From positions 62,422-126,421 of the forward strand of contig CAJNYU010000435.1 of NCBI GenBank assembly GCA_905331475.1: 64,000 nt of DNA, written 5' to 3'. Each line of letters begins with the position of its first letter. Position 1 is the first letter of the stretch. Shown in pieces: positions 35,562 to 47,828 of this stretch. Under the pieces are notes generated by a model. That model did no database searches. It saw only the letters and a list, made by a program, of their open reading frames with translations, and was not told the DNA's origin. The stretch comes from Rotaria socialis. Its lineage: Eukaryota > Rotifera > Eurotatoria > Philodinida > Philodinidae. The position numbers and the translations under genes were made by a program.

Positions 35562-37598
35562 ATGAAACCTGCGAAACTCAAACATAAGTTTCTTCGCGAT
35601 AAATCCATACGATTTCATATTATTGTTCTATATTTTATTATCATTTGGTTGATACTACTATGTGGATTTCTTTTTACTTATTTTTCTCGTTCGAATCGAA
35701 CGCATACTACTGAATTAAATCTGATTAAACAACGATTAAATGAATTAGAAATAAATGAAATAACGATTTCGTCGTCATCGACAAATGAATATGATTCGAT
35801 ACAACGACAATCTAGACATGCACGTACTACCAAATCACATTTAATGCGTACGCAACAAAATGTACATGAACCAGATTTAGTTTTTGGCTCAGTACATTTT
35901 AGAGTACCGGTAAGAAGAAGATAGTTCAAAAACAGATATATAACTCAAAGACAGTGTTCTATTTAAAATAGCCGGTGGTAATGGCAACATATTGTGCTAA
36001 ATCAGTTGACTATTGCAAAACGATTGTCAGCGAAAACGAAGGTACATGACATCAAGTATTGTGTACTTTTTTTTATGTACCAATGTTTATATATATATAT
36101 ATATATATTCTTAGAACTACGAGGTCCTAAAGGCGATCAAGGTGAACGCGGTTTTCATGGAATGCCTGGTCCAATTGGACCACAGGGTAAGATAAACATT
36201 ATAAAAAAATCTATATATATATTTAATCATCTATGCATATCGAAGGGCCTTCTGGTGCCATGGGTTTTACAAGAGCAGCTGGTACTCTAGGACCTAAAGG
36301 TGATCAGGGACTTTCAATTCGAGGTCCACAAGGTAGTTATTTCATTTGAATAATCAAGATCTATATTTAATATTTGCTTTTTAAAAGGTCCTCCAGGTAA
36401 TACAGGGCCTCCTGGTTATCCAGGTCCATCCGGTGAACGAGGTCTTCCAGGTCCACCTGTATGTTTAACAATATTAGAAATTAATTCTATTTGATATAAA
36501 TCTTAACATCATTAGGGAACATGTATATGTCCTTCTCAATCATCAGTTCAATCAGCAGCAACATTCAGTATAGATCAACTACAAAGTATATATCTATATT
36601 TCACTAAATAACTCTCATAATTTTAAATATTTCTCTTTTCATCGTCATTGTAGATCCCTCTCGACGTGACGGTGAATAATTTTTGATTAAAAAGTTCTAC
36701 TTCTATTTCCTATTTCTATTTGTTCATCTCGGTAAACAATCAAACAGGTGGTCTTCGTCGAGCTCAACGTAAATCATGGATTGTATTTATATTTCAAACA
36801 TCTATCTTTTTTTTATAAATTTAAGGTTGTATATTTTCATTTATCGGTACACCTGTTCTAGTAAAATCAGAAAATTATACATTTGGTGCTTGGTTTAAAG
36901 ATCCGATGTCTAAAACTGCTAATGGAGCTCAAAAAATCTACGTAACCCATCATGTTACTGGTACATTGCTGTATGAATACAACAATGAAAATGATTTGCT
37001 TAATAATAAACCATATCGTATCATAACATTACCCTATCCTTATTCTGGTGTAAATCATATTGTCTATCAAGGAAGTTTCATCTATCATATTCTAAACAGA
37101 AATATGATTGTACGTATTGATCTCGTATCGGAAACTGAAGCGCAAAGCGTCGAAATTCCCATAAATCGTGAACCACTCTATAATACACCACAATCGGGTT
37201 GGCTTGATTTTTCCGTCGATGAAAATGGTCTATGGTTATTATATCGTGAAATAAATACAAAGAATTTTATTGTAGCTAAAATAAATCCTGATACGTTAGA
37301 TGCACAAAAAAATTGGATTCTACCATATAATCCGTCAACTTTAAGTCAAGGCTTTGTTGCATATGGAATATTTTATGGTATACAAAATTTTAATAAACAA
37401 CACTCTTCTATTGATGTTGCTTATGATATATATTCAAGTCTGGCATTTATAACAAAGAAAATTGAATTTACAGTACCATTTCAATATTTAGTCCAATTTA
37501 CTTATAATCCATATGAAGGAAAAATATTTGCGTGGGATAATAGACATTTAATTTATTATGTTTATAATATTCAACGCGATAAAAAATTTAAATGTTAA
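35562..37598 (+). CDS. unc-122: colmedin: type II membrane collagen-olfactomedin protein (gliomedin/UNC-122 family)
   Basis: Nine exons: 35562-35909, 35972-36041, 36115-36186, 36246-36332, 36388-36458, 36516-36585, 36654-36671, 36748-36768, 36826-37598. All are in phase; 509 residues. A short basic cytosolic N-terminus precedes one TM helix (about 20-44, FHIIVLYFIIIWLILLCGFL), then a coil and a juxtamembrane region ending RVP PVVMATYCAKS, as in colmedins. Interrupted Gly-X-Y repeats follow (RGPKGDQGERGFHGMPGP; PPGNTGPPGYPGPSGERG). A basic linker with possible furin-type sites (PSRRD, LRRAQR) leads to an olfactomedin domain (about 253-509) opening CIFSFIGTPVLVK and FGAWFKDP and closing with a Cys. 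Two exons are only 18 and 21 nt. Relatives (gliomedin, C. elegans UNC-122) organise axon-glia or synaptic surfaces, and shedding of the olfactomedin part is known for gliomedin. Confidence 0.9.
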
Positions 37599-38436
37599 AT
37601 ATATCGATGTGTGACAATAGAAATTTTGTGTCTCTTATTTTTATTTCTTTTTGTTACTCAGTTGTATTGCTTATGTAAAGAAAAAAAATTATATCAACGT
37701 GTGTCTGCCTGTCTGTCTGTTTATTTTTCATTTATCGTAGTCGTCATGCATGGTGACTTTGAAGCTTAATATGAATACATATATTTGTGTATATGAACTT
37801 GAAAACGTGGTAGAAAAGCCTTGGATGTATTGTAACTGATTTTAATCTTTCATTGAAGGCCTCGTTCTAAGATGAGGATGGTTAATTTATAAATAATGAA
37901 GAGCAATATTCGACTATATAGATCGATGGTAAAATATTTGTATGGGCACAAAAAAAGACAGACTAATAACCGATTAAAATTTCAAAAAAATATAATATTC
38001 GGAAAGATAAGAAAATATTATTAAATAGAGTATTTCACTAATTTTATTTAAGCAATGTGGGATATATATATATATACATATATTTCACTTGCTGTGCGTG
38101 TAAAATATAGTACATTAATGGAGTAAATCAAGTGCTTAAATATACATTGATTTAGTTCTTTCTCTATTGTTTTCATTGTAACTTTAAAGTAAATTAATAA
38201 TTGGACAAGGGTTTTATTTTTTGATTGAGCAACTTCTTTGTCATTGAAAAAAAATAATTATTTTGCATTGATCATTACCATTAAATATAACAAGAGAACA
38301 ATATACATTGGTGTTTTTTGTTTTGATACTTATATCAAAATGAAGGTTGATTCACGAAGGCCGTGTGTTCTCTTTATATTATAAGCTAATATTGCTGTCC
38401 TTATTGATTTCATTAGTTAACATACACGAAGTCAAG
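37599..38436. other. intergenic, nothing recognised
   Basis: AT-rich, with short (AT) runs near 38062. It holds the colmedin 3' UTR and the promoter of the next gene. An upstream hydrophobic stretch in frame with the next gene (about 38372-38436) could be a signal peptide if translation began earlier, but it has no in-frame ATG. Confidence 0.45.
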
Positions 38437-39578
38437 ATGTTCGGCAGCGGATTTACTTCAAATTCGTTTTCATCATTTTCTCAACAGCAGTCCATTATGT
38501 GTCCATATGATGTGCCTGTTCCACAGCCGTATCCTACTCCTGTTTCAGTACCACAACCGTATATTCAAAATATTGTACAGCCTATTGATATGCCTGTTCA
38601 ACATACATTTCAGCCTGTAATCGTACCGAAACCATACGGTGTACCTATTTATCAACAAGTACCAGTACCAATAGATCGTCCGTACGGTATACCTTATCCG
38701 CAGCCCGTACCTGTACCAGTAGATCGACCATGTGCTGTACCATATCCAGTTCATGTACCATATGCACAACCGGTGCCAGTACCGCAACCATATTTCGTAC
38801 GAGAAGAGGTACAAGTGCCAGTTCCATATCCAGTAGTACAACAGGTTCCAGTAATACAACAAGTACCAGTAATACAACAAGTACCAGTAATACAGCAAGT
38901 ACCAGTAGCAGTACCGCAGCAAGTACCAGTAGCAGTACCACAGCAATGTTATGATACATGTGAAGTATGTAATGCATAAATTTTATGTTAAAACAATCAT
39001 AAGTTTTTGTAATGAAATATATATATAGGACATTTCATAACATTATATTTATTTTGTCTAGGAATATTGCTCGTCACCATCATATCGTCGCGTAGAATAT
39101 ATTCTAGAAGAGCCCGTGCGTATAAGGCGTTGCCATCGACGACGACGATATCGATCGTACTGTTCTACTCCAGCGCCTCCAGCACCTATTGTAATTCCAG
39201 TACCAATGCCAGCGTGTGCTCCACAACAACAACAGCAACAACCTCTTCAAGTCATGCAATATGTTCAAGATATTTATCCACCAGCACAAGTTTATGCTAG
39301 CCGAGAACCTGTAGTATGTTTGCTCATCAGAAAAATTTCTTATTAAAATTATCTTTGTTTCCTATCAATTTCAGGGTTATGCAGGTCAGAATTCGTTAAT
39401 ACAATCATCATCATTTAATTCCCAGCCAATGACTGTTTTACATCAAGGACTAAACATATTATCGTCAGCATCATCATCCCAAATACAACCACAAGTTATA
39501 CAAAGACTACCAAGTGGTGAACTAGTTCAACGGCCACTTAATATGGGCCGTGGTGGTTTTCAAGCGGTGTATTTATAA
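38437..39578 (+). CDS. Val-Pro-Gln repeat protein, cuticle/matrix-like
   Basis: Three exons (38437-38964, 39062-39313, 39375-39578) join in phase 0 to 327 residues. The start chosen is ATG 38437, 20 nt behind a 3' splice site. Most of exon 1 is built from short VPVPQPY-type units (VPVPIDRPYGIPYPQP, VPYAQPVPVPQPY) and then a near-perfect 18-bp tandem repeat encoding QVPVIQ (about 38833-38945). It ends in a Cys cluster (CYDTCEEYC). Exon 2 is Arg-rich (RRCHRRRRYR) and then Pro/Gln-rich; exon 3 is Ser/Gln-rich. Composition resembles structural proteins of cuticle, lorica or secreted matrix, but without a convincing signal peptide it may be intracellular, such as the bdelloid intracytoplasmic lamina. 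That last point is inference. Confidence 0.75.
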
Positions 39579-40411
39579 TAATCCTGATATATCTCCGTCC
39601 AATTGAACTGGTTTTTATAAATACACTTAGGTTTAGTACACAATTCATTTCCTAAAGCGTTTTCAAAATTTTCTTTGGCTATTAGAAAACTATAAAAGAA
39701 AAAACTGAAATATTAAATCATTTTAGGATTGATTGTGAACACTTGTATTCACTCCAGTTTTTCTCGTTTATTTTTCATCTTGCTCTACTGATGACACTTA
39801 TTTTTTAGAACGATTACTTTTTACATGTTAATTATCTTCATCGATTCTTGTTAATAACATAGCATGAACTCGATAAAGAATATAACGAAGTTTTATTAGA
39901 ACTATTTTCTTTTCTTATTGCGCACATACTGTAATATTGAGATACCATCATATCTCTCGAATACTATCTCATTTATCGAACGCTAATCATCGGCAATCTT
40001 ATTGTTCGAATAGGAAGTCTTCAATAGAAATTATTTCGAACACAATTTGAATCTGTTTCTATTGGCGAAGATCACATGACTACCTGTATGATTCAATTCT
40101 GATGCGCTTACCTGAATATATACAACTGTATATATATATATAGATTGACCTTATTGTCAAGCATTCAATTATTCAACGAGACCTAAAAATAGCGCAACTA
40201 TTAATTAAACATTATTCTGTCTCCGATACCATTTCCAATGAAACAACAGACCGTAAAAAAATGTCGTACTACTCAGTAATCAAGTTCTATGCCATGCAAC
40301 TACTTCAAAATTAAATTCTTTTTGTTTGTTTGCTTATTGAAATATAATTTATTTGTAAAATTTTGTTTTTCTTTCGCTCACAAAAATATGCGAGAGCAAT
40401 ATGATATAAAT
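39579..40411. other. convergent intergenic spacer
   Basis: This lies between the Val-Pro-Gln gene (+) and the 121-residue orphan (-). No further feature seen. Confidence 0.5.
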
Positions 40412-40952
40412 TTAATAGGGCATTTTAGGTAAATGAAAACGTGGAATAACTTTTGGATACGCTTTGGCATTGAATGTTGGCACTAAATGAAATAATTAAA
40501 TAGAAAAGTATAAATTCAGACTACTTAACACTTACAAATTCCATTTGGTGCATCTCGATCAGGTCTATAAGCATGACGACCATGATCATTTTCTTCAATA
40601 TGTTTCAAATGTTCTACACTTTTAACAGTTGGATGTTGATATTGACGTTGGGTTTCAGTGTTTGTAACATATTCAGGTGCTTTGTCATTGCCCGTAACTA
40701 ATAATTAAATAGCATAGCAGACGAGAATCATATGTATATAAAAAAAGAAATATCCAATATTTCTATTACCTAATTTATGAAGTAGTGCTGCTTCTTCTCG
40801 AAATATACTAGATGTCCAATTTTGTTTTACTAGACAAAAAAAAGCAAAGTGAAATATGGAAACAAAATAATCTTCATACGTATAAATTGATTGTATTCGC
40901 CTGGTTGTTCATAAGAATGATGATCCATATTGGGAGATTCCCAGCCGCTCAT
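40412..40952 (-). CDS. 121-residue orphan, polar protein
   Basis: Four minus-strand exons (40952-40880, 40829-40770, 40697-40536, 40482-40412) with introns of 50-72 bp, all in phase, encode 121 residues. The sequence starts MSGWESPNMDHHSYEQPG, has a helical middle (SIFREEAALLHKL) and a His/Arg/Asp-rich segment (HGRHAYRPDRDAPNG), and ends PRFHLPKMPY. There is no signal peptide, TM helix or Cys pattern. Size and composition are like the small microtubule-inner or sperm/cilium proteins of animals, but no family is recognised. The consistent phases across three introns make it a real gene. Confidence 0.7.
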
Positions 40953-43087
40953 GTTTAGTTCTTGATGTTTTTTATTATGTCAGCAACTAATTGTGTCTGT
41001 TTTCTATCAAAACTGAACTGTTCTTTTTTTTTCTTCTAATAAATGTTTGTAGAAACGAACTGAGTAATTCCATTAAAATACCATAGTTTCACTCTTCGTT
41101 GCGTTCCTTATAACCATATGTTTTTGTGATGACTAAATGAATTTTCTTTTCTATGTGGTCGAAATAACAACAACTTGTAAAGACGCTTGATAGAGTTTTT
41201 TCCTTTTTTCTCTCTCCTATTAATGTTCAAATGCATTCAACTCAGTTTTACTTTAAAATTCCTTGATTAGCATCATTTACCTTTCGCCCCGGAGAATTTT
41301 TAAGCGTGTTTCAAGAGTATAAACTCTATCAAATAGCATTCTTAGTGCTTAGCTTTTGTTCGTTTATTCATGTCGATCGTAATTATGCATTCAATTAGCT
41401 TTATTCTATCTGGGAGAAAAAAACATGAATAATTATAGCGGAAAGTCTTGAGTTATTAATGTAATGAAACTATACTAAATTAAAAAATATGCTCTCAAAG
41501 TGTTATGAAGTAACGAAAACAAAATTTTCCAATCGATACTTTGTAAGTTTCTCTTCATAAAACATTAAAAATAAAATGGTAAAGCAGCAATCCATTGAAA
41601 TTAGATACAAAGAAAAAGAAATATATTCTGTATTATTTTGATCAACGACATACTCGTAATGACATATATGAAGGCTTCAATTCCTGTTCCAGCAACTAAA
41701 GTGACTAAATGCATGTAAAAAAGACCTGTCATTTCTCACATCTGATATTGGCATTTTTTTAGTGTCTGATTCCATTAGAGATTTATAAGAGAAAAATATT
41801 CTACTAGCATCACTGAAGCTTTGTAGTCGAGTTGGAAGTCTCAATGGATCAAATATTAAAGTGACATTTGTTGATAAGAGTTATCAAATAAAAAGACAAA
41901 ATTGTTTTGCTTTCTTTTTTCTACCTGGAATATCTATGAATCAAATCTACATGGAGGAAATTAAGAACTTTAATTATGCATCATGAGTAAGTGATAAGTG
42001 ATTCGAATGAAATACAAGCTGATGCCAGTCATTTAAAAAAAAAGAAATTACAGCAGCTCAGCAGGACTTCAAGCTTGATTGATGAAACGAGAATCGAAAC
42101 ACATTCGAACGGCAAGTTTATATCCTGTGTTTTAATAGGAAAAAAATGAATTCGGATATCACTCGCCGACTTGCAAATTTTATCTCTGTCATTTTACTAA
42201 TCCAACTTGTTTTTCTCTTTGGTACAAAAAATGAGAGCTGAATATTTTCTTGTACAATCTTATAATCGAAAAGTTAATTACACATAAATAAACTACTTGT
42301 CTTATTAAATATGAACAACACATGTTTTGTTTTGTTTTTGTTGTTTTCTCAATGGTGGTACCGAATAGAGTACATAATGAACGATGAGTCTTTATGAATG
42401 GTACCACATTATTGATTTGATACCGTTAACAACCTGATAAGCAATGCAATAAAATAGTCTGACAACACTTCGCAGGAGTATCTCTTGATGATTGAAAATT
42501 TTTCTATTCACGAGATAACAGTACCCATCTGTCTTTTGTTAGTCTTCGCACCTGCGAACTGCCAATAATTTTCTTTTCTTTTTTGATGCTTTATTAGATT
42601 ATCAACATGCATAGCAAGTAATAACGTGAAGCCAAACGAATAACAGAGAGAGAAAAAAGAACAAGAAATGACAGAAAGTATCGAATGGGAAACGTTTACT
42701 TCCTCACATGTGTGCAATACATTCCCTATCACAGCAGTAGTAGTTTTGTGCCGACTGTCTGTTTTCTCTCTTCTTTAGTGAACATGTGTTGCAGGCAATC
42801 ATCATGCGAATAAACTAGTCAATGATGACGGCTGCTGTATACATGTATGTTAGGTGGCTAGAGAGAAGAAAAAAAGAATGGTAGCAGCAGCAGCAGCAGC
42901 TACCCATACGGATGTATTAGACGAAGGGGAAAATAAATGTGCGTATGCCGTTTATAATACAAGCTGCTAAGACATAGCCAATCGAACGAACTTCGTCTTA
43001 CTGCCATTTATCAACTAATAGAAATTGACAAACTAAACGTTGATTATCTATTGATGTCATATATTCAATTGCGAAAAAAAACACAGC
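40953..43087. other. intergenic upstream of the bHLH gene
   Basis: A perfect (CAG)-type palindromic run (GGTAGCAGCAGCAGCAGCAG...CTACC, about 42880-42903) is the only notable structure. Short minus-strand frames (42189-42407, 42508-42732) lack splice context. Regulatory sequence for the transcription-factor gene probably lies here, but no specific site can be named. Confidence 0.45.
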
Positions 43088-43811
43088 ATGTCTGAGTAAG
43101 TAATCAATTTTGATTAAATTGAAAAAAACCGAGATTAATAAATAGTTAATCTTCTTTAAATTTTATTAAAGTATAACAATGTTAAAACTCAAACCAATTG
43201 AAATCGATAGCAATCATGTTGTTATTAGTACGAATACAGTTACACCAGCAATTCAACAATCAAACCCAATAAAACGATCTCGTAAATCTGCTCATCCATC
43301 GAAAACAATTCAGACATCAACTGAATCTTCTTTTATAAGCTTGCTAACAAAAAATACAAAAAATATTTCAATTAAAGAATTGATTACTACTTCGACTTCT
43401 ACAGATGATGATTCACTTAGTTTACCACATTTTGATGAACAAGAAAATACGAATGACGATCCTGATACTGGTAGTGATGACGAAACTTCAATTACATGTC
43501 AAAGTGTAACATCGAAACGATCACGTTTGACTTCTGATAAACGATTAGAGGCGAATGCACGTGAACGTGAACGTGTTCATAATTTAACAGCAGCATTTGA
43601 ATCATTACGTCAACTTATACCAATGTATGGTGATCAACAGAAATTGAGTCGTTTGTCAATACTAAGAATTGCTTGTTCATATGTTCTTGTACTGGGAGCA
43701 TTGAATGAAATTGATTTTAGTCAAGAACAAAATGCTTACACATTTAATGAATGTTTTCATATACTATCGAGTACAATTTTAAGTGAACTTAAACGAAAAC
43801 AACCTAAATAG
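43088..43811 (+). CDS. ATOH8: bHLH transcription factor, ATOH8/Net type
   Basis: Two exons: 43088-43095 (ATG TCT GA, donor GTAAGT) and 43172-43811, total 215 residues. The N-terminal half is Ser/Thr-rich with an acidic stretch (DDPDTGSDDETS). The bHLH spans about 128-180. The basic region is EANARERERVHNLTAAFESL, with the Glu that contacts the E-box. Loop and helix 2 read QQKLSRLSILRIACSYVLVLG, matching the ATOH8/Drosophila Net signature (QKLSKLAILRIACNYIL). The sequence after the domain, DFSQEQNAYTFNEC, matches the ATOH8 tail (DYSADHSNLSFSEC), which separates it from Atonal and NeuroD. Expected role: nuclear regulator of tissue specification, probably as a dimer with a class I bHLH. Confidence 0.88.
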
Positions 43812-44340
43812 TTCGAATGATTATTGTAATGCATGAGATGTTTTTCGTTATAATATGTAATTTCAAAAGAACAGATAATGTTTTGTTTATATTTAAATAT
43901 ATGGATTTCTAATTACTTCTGATTAATAAAAACTCTATAAGAAAATTTTCCATATTTCTAATAAAGTCAGAGAACCTCAATAGAATAAAGCAACAGTATT
44001 AAATCTTATTATTTTTTGTTTTACTCTTCAAAATATCTCTGATTCTTGCATTCTCTATCGAAATAAGTCAAAATATTATATCCTTATAACTTATTTCTGT
44101 AGATAGACTGTATCGTGTCGCTTATCATGAAAGTCTGAATTTCGACGTGAAATTTTGTCTAGACAAAAGTGTTGACAAGAATAGTTTCTTGTGCATATTT
44201 CTGATTGTGTCAGTGTTCGTATTGCAAGAAAAAGGAAATAAAACTCATACGATGAAATATATGAACAGAGCACTGGGCTATTTAATTTTACTTGACAGAA
44301 AGCAGTCAAAATACAAACAATGAAATTCAAATTTAGTACA
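43812..44340. other. intergenic
   Basis: This holds the 3' UTR of the bHLH gene (AATAAA-like run near 43925). Nothing else is supported. Confidence 0.45.
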
Positions 44341-44359
44341 GATCTGAAATTTCATTGGT

Positions 44360-44698
44360 TTGATTCATTCAAAAAGAAGCAATCGCGAAGACATATTGAT
44401 CTACTTTGAAAAAGTGTTGAAAAAGCTTTTAGAACTTTCTTCAAAAGATGGCAAGATATTAGATCTTGCATTGACATATACCCATATAGGAGCAATATGG
44501 TCTGAATTAGGAAACGGCAATAATGCGCTAAAATATTATGAAAAACGTTATCAACTCGAACAACAAATGTTACCATTGAATCATGCACCGATAGGCATTA
44601 GCTGGAATAATATTGGTGTGGGGGTAAGATGTGGATGTGGATGTGGATCGAGGTGCGAAGAAGATTGCTTTCCCATCGACCCACGCCCTTATATGTAA
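44360..44698 (+). pseudogene. TPR fragment (kinesin-light-chain-like repeats)
   Basis: An open frame of 112 codons contains about one and a half tetratricopeptide repeats: IGAIWSELGNGNNALKYYEK followed by RYQLEQQMLPLNHAPIGISW and NNIG. Spacing and residues match the TPR families abundant in bdelloids, where they often follow an ADP-ribosyltransferase domain. The repeat then runs into a Gly/Cys-rich low-complexity stretch encoded by a (GGATGT)n-like run (44617-44655). No ATG-led upstream domain or partner exon is visible. It is best read as a broken fragment of a TPR gene, cut by a low-complexity insertion. Confidence 0.55.
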
Positions 44699-45864
44699 AT
44701 ATTTACTTTGATTATCATCCTGTGTAACTTATATTCATCCGTGAAAAAATCACGAGCAATAAAGAAAATCTGATCATGGTTTATACCCATGAAATGCAAA
44801 ATGTGATAATGAACAGCTGATTGAGAGTCATCATCGTTGGCTCACTTGAAGCTGCAGTAGGTACAGCTGAGCCTGATTCATAATCATTATCGCTTGTTTG
44901 AGTCAAGTTATGTGCGAAGTCATTTTGACTGCTCTATCTCCTTCTGCCAAAATAGCATATATTTAGCAATAGCCAGTTAACTGCAATACGAGAATCAATA
45001 CGTGAGTTACACCGTCGTTGAAATAGAATGTAAACCTCAATGACATGAATGGAGTAGCTGGTACGCTCTCTCAAGATGAACGTCGTGTCTGCAGTCAGTC
45101 AAAATTCCATTGAGCTCGCAGTGATAAATGGCATTATCTCTCACTTATCGGTTTGCCTAAGATAGCTGAAGGTGACTAAAATTCGTTATGATTTCCTCTA
45201 CGTTAGGAGAAGATTTGGAAAGAGCAGATGTCGTATAGTATTGTATTCGGATAGTTTTCGGACCCTGGAGTCACCTGACGCTTTTAATTGAGCTTAGCTC
45301 GAGTGGAGGTCTAGTTGTTATTCGTTCTAGTCCCATGATGAATACAAAGAAATACATAAAAATTACTAAATGCTTACGTATAGTGTGCAGATGTGTAAGT
45401 ACATGTTATTTTAAGTGTTTACTTTATTCTAATGTTATTATCATTCATAAAGGTATAATACAATGGCAAAACAAAATCAAATGTAGGATTAAAGACCACG
45501 TCCCAGTGTCAGATTACTGCATTTTTATCCTTCTACCGCGTGAATTTAAATATTTTGATATTTATATAGCTAACATTGGGTGTTGTTACTTCAAAACATT
45601 CTATAATTTTATATTGAAATTATGCATGGGTGGTTTATGTAAATAAATTGGCACTCGCCAAAGGATGTAAACACGTATTATGGCTACTTGGTGAGAAATT
45701 ATATATTACAGAAGTTGATGCAATGCTGTCATGTGTTCGAAAAATACATTAATCTTCAAAAAAAGTTTTATTTATTCGCAAGAAATATTGCTGAATCTGA
45801 ACAAAAAAAAAATCTTTTTCATTTAATCAAAACTTTAACATTTATTAAACCAACATTTTACTCT
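44699..45864. other. no supported gene; possible relics
   Basis: Frames at 45335-45646 and 45688-46038 (+) are Lys/Phe/Tyr-rich with no motif, and the second runs antisense to the coiled-coil pseudogene. On the minus strand about 40 codons near 44782-44930 look Ser/Thr-rich and coding-like, but isolated. Confidence 0.35.
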
Positions 45865-46302
45865 TTATTTGATCAACATTATCATGCATCCCACTATTGC
45901 ACATATCAATATAGTGATTTTTATAACGTCTATTTTTGTTTGAAACATTTGATTTTGGGGTTCCAACGAAATCATTTTGCAATACAAGCAATCAAGGTTT
46001 TCATCTTGATTCAATATTTGTTGCTGTTCCATCAATAATTTTTCTTCTTGATATATTAGTGTTTCTTTCTGAGTAATTAATTGTTTTTCTTGATCCAACA
46101 GTTGTTACTGATTTATAATTAATTTTTAATTTTGACCTTCTATTATTAAATATTGATCCTTTAATTGTTGTTGGTACATATTTTATTTTTCATTTTGATC
46201 GTCAATTGCTAATTTTTGACCCGTTAATTGTTACTCTTGCAATTTAATTGTTTCACTTTGAGATATTAATTCTTCTTGGTGGTTCTGAAATTTTATTTCA
46301 GC
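45865..46302 (-). pseudogene. Gln-rich coiled-coil pseudogene with in-frame TAA codons
   Basis: A single minus-strand frame keeps a clear coiled-coil pattern for roughly 145 codons (EELISQSETIKLQE, QLLDQEKQLITQKETLIYQE, EKLLMEQQQILNQDEN) without any frameshift. It is interrupted by four stops, all TAA, at 46231-46233, 46183-46185, 46126-46128 and 46105-46107. Each sits where the surrounding pattern favours Gln, and the most used codon in the frame is CAA. No TAG or TGA occurs in the coiled-coil part. Simple C-to-T decay of a CAA-rich host gene explains this. Transfer from a ciliate, where TAA encodes Gln, is the less likely alternative. Downstream codons end in a hydrophobic stretch (ILICAIVGCMIMLI) before a final stop. 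Confidence 0.5.
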
Positions 46303-47445
46303 GAGTACTCAAAACGTACTCACGCTAGAAAATGCCTCGAGAACTCATAAGTGGTCGTGCTAAGATCTGAGTACGCCTATCGAATACTCGCTCTGTAAGC
46401 TCGAGTGTTTTGCGAGTACTCATCATACATTGTCTGAGTACTCTGGTGGATTTTTGTAAAATACTCATACATCTATATTTTGTTCTGCATCTCTCTAATG
46501 CGTTCAATTTATTTTATTTAAAAACTGATGATAGAACAGTGACGTACATGATAAGGATCTCAGAAATAAATTGTTTTATAACATCTTACAATGCTTTTTA
46601 CTTAGGACATAGAGATAAAACATTTATCAACAGAATGCAAGAAAAAACTAAATAAAAATCTCTATTAAGAGCATTACAACATATGTAAATACAAACACAA
46701 ACAAATGCGAAATAAATTATGGGTCAACTTAAGATACGCGATAACAATATCCATTCACTTTATATCGTTACAAAAAACACGAACATTTTAAATCGAAAAC
46801 TATTATCGTTAAGTAACAAATAAGAATGTAATTACGAACTATCTTCTGTATGATAGTTTTATCTTCAGAATATTGAATTTCATGCTATTGGAAAAATTTT
46901 CTCATTCGTCTTATTTTTCATTAATTTTTAAACAAACAAATTAAATTTTATCTTAAACGATATTTTCATCTTTGATTTAAGAAATTAAATTTAAGAAATA
47001 ATTTTGTATTTTCAAATAAATATTGCATGTTACCCGAGAGGTGAATAGCTGCAATGAAATGAATTTGCTTTTCTATTCTTTAAATAGTCAATTGACTACG
47101 GCACATGAGTGACGCATCACAAAATATGGAGGATGAAATTGATAATTTGTTTAAGAGTTTTTTTCAAATTTTCGGTTCATTATACAGTTGCTATTAATTA
47201 CGCAATATTATTTTATTCTCATGCATCTTAGTGCATACATGTTTTGCCGAATGCGTTCCGAAAAACGACGATAAGTACTACCTCGAGTACTTGCATTTTC
47301 GTGTACGAGTAATTCTTAGGGAGAAAACTCGTTGGAGAGTACTCGTCAAAGTACACGAATAGTATTGTTACACATAAAATTCATCGAGTAATCTGAGTAC
47401 TCATGTTGCAAAGTTGTACTCGCTGGACGAGTACTTTCACTAGGA
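46300..47445. mobile_element. candidate non-autonomous element with GAGTACTC-rich ends
   Basis: Two clusters of a short motif, GAGTAC or GAGTACTC and one-base variants, lie at 46300-46471 and 47275-47445. They flank about 800 bp of plain AT-rich DNA. Each cluster has about seven or eight copies in both orientations. Subterminal arrays of short palindromic motifs at both ends are typical of hAT and related DNA transposons, where the transposase binds them. I could not define exact termini or a target duplication. Confidence 0.4.
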
Positions 47446-47828
47446 TATTAACTTCTATTTCAACAAAGATTGTAAAAACACTTACTATTTCATCCGTTGT
47501 TTCTGTTTTGTCACTCACAAATTGATCAATCTAAATGAAAAGAATTATTTTTCATTATTAAAACAGGATGAATAGTGTCTTACAATAGGTATATCCATCA
47601 TGATGCTAACGTTTTAATCAAGTAGTACAAGCGAATATGAATTACTCAACACGCAAAATTCTAACGATCAACGATGTACTAAGACTTACAATGTTTTTTG
47701 GTTTAAACATACTAGAAGAATAATGTAGATATTTCTAGAATAAAGAGTAATTGTGCATCTATTTATATATCACATCGCACACATACCTGACGAATGAAAT
47801 AAATAAAACACAGTCGCACACTTAAATC

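Noticed and set aside
38545-38977. Long minus-strand frames rich in Tyr/Trp or Leu/Val
   Set aside because: These are mirror frames of the Val-Pro-Gln repeat gene.
44782-44930. Ser/Thr-rich minus-strand frame of about 40 codons
   Set aside because: It looks coding-like but is isolated, with no exon neighbours or recognisable family.
45688-46038. 116-codon plus-strand frame
   Set aside because: Its second half is the antisense of the better supported coiled-coil pseudogene; the first half has no motif.
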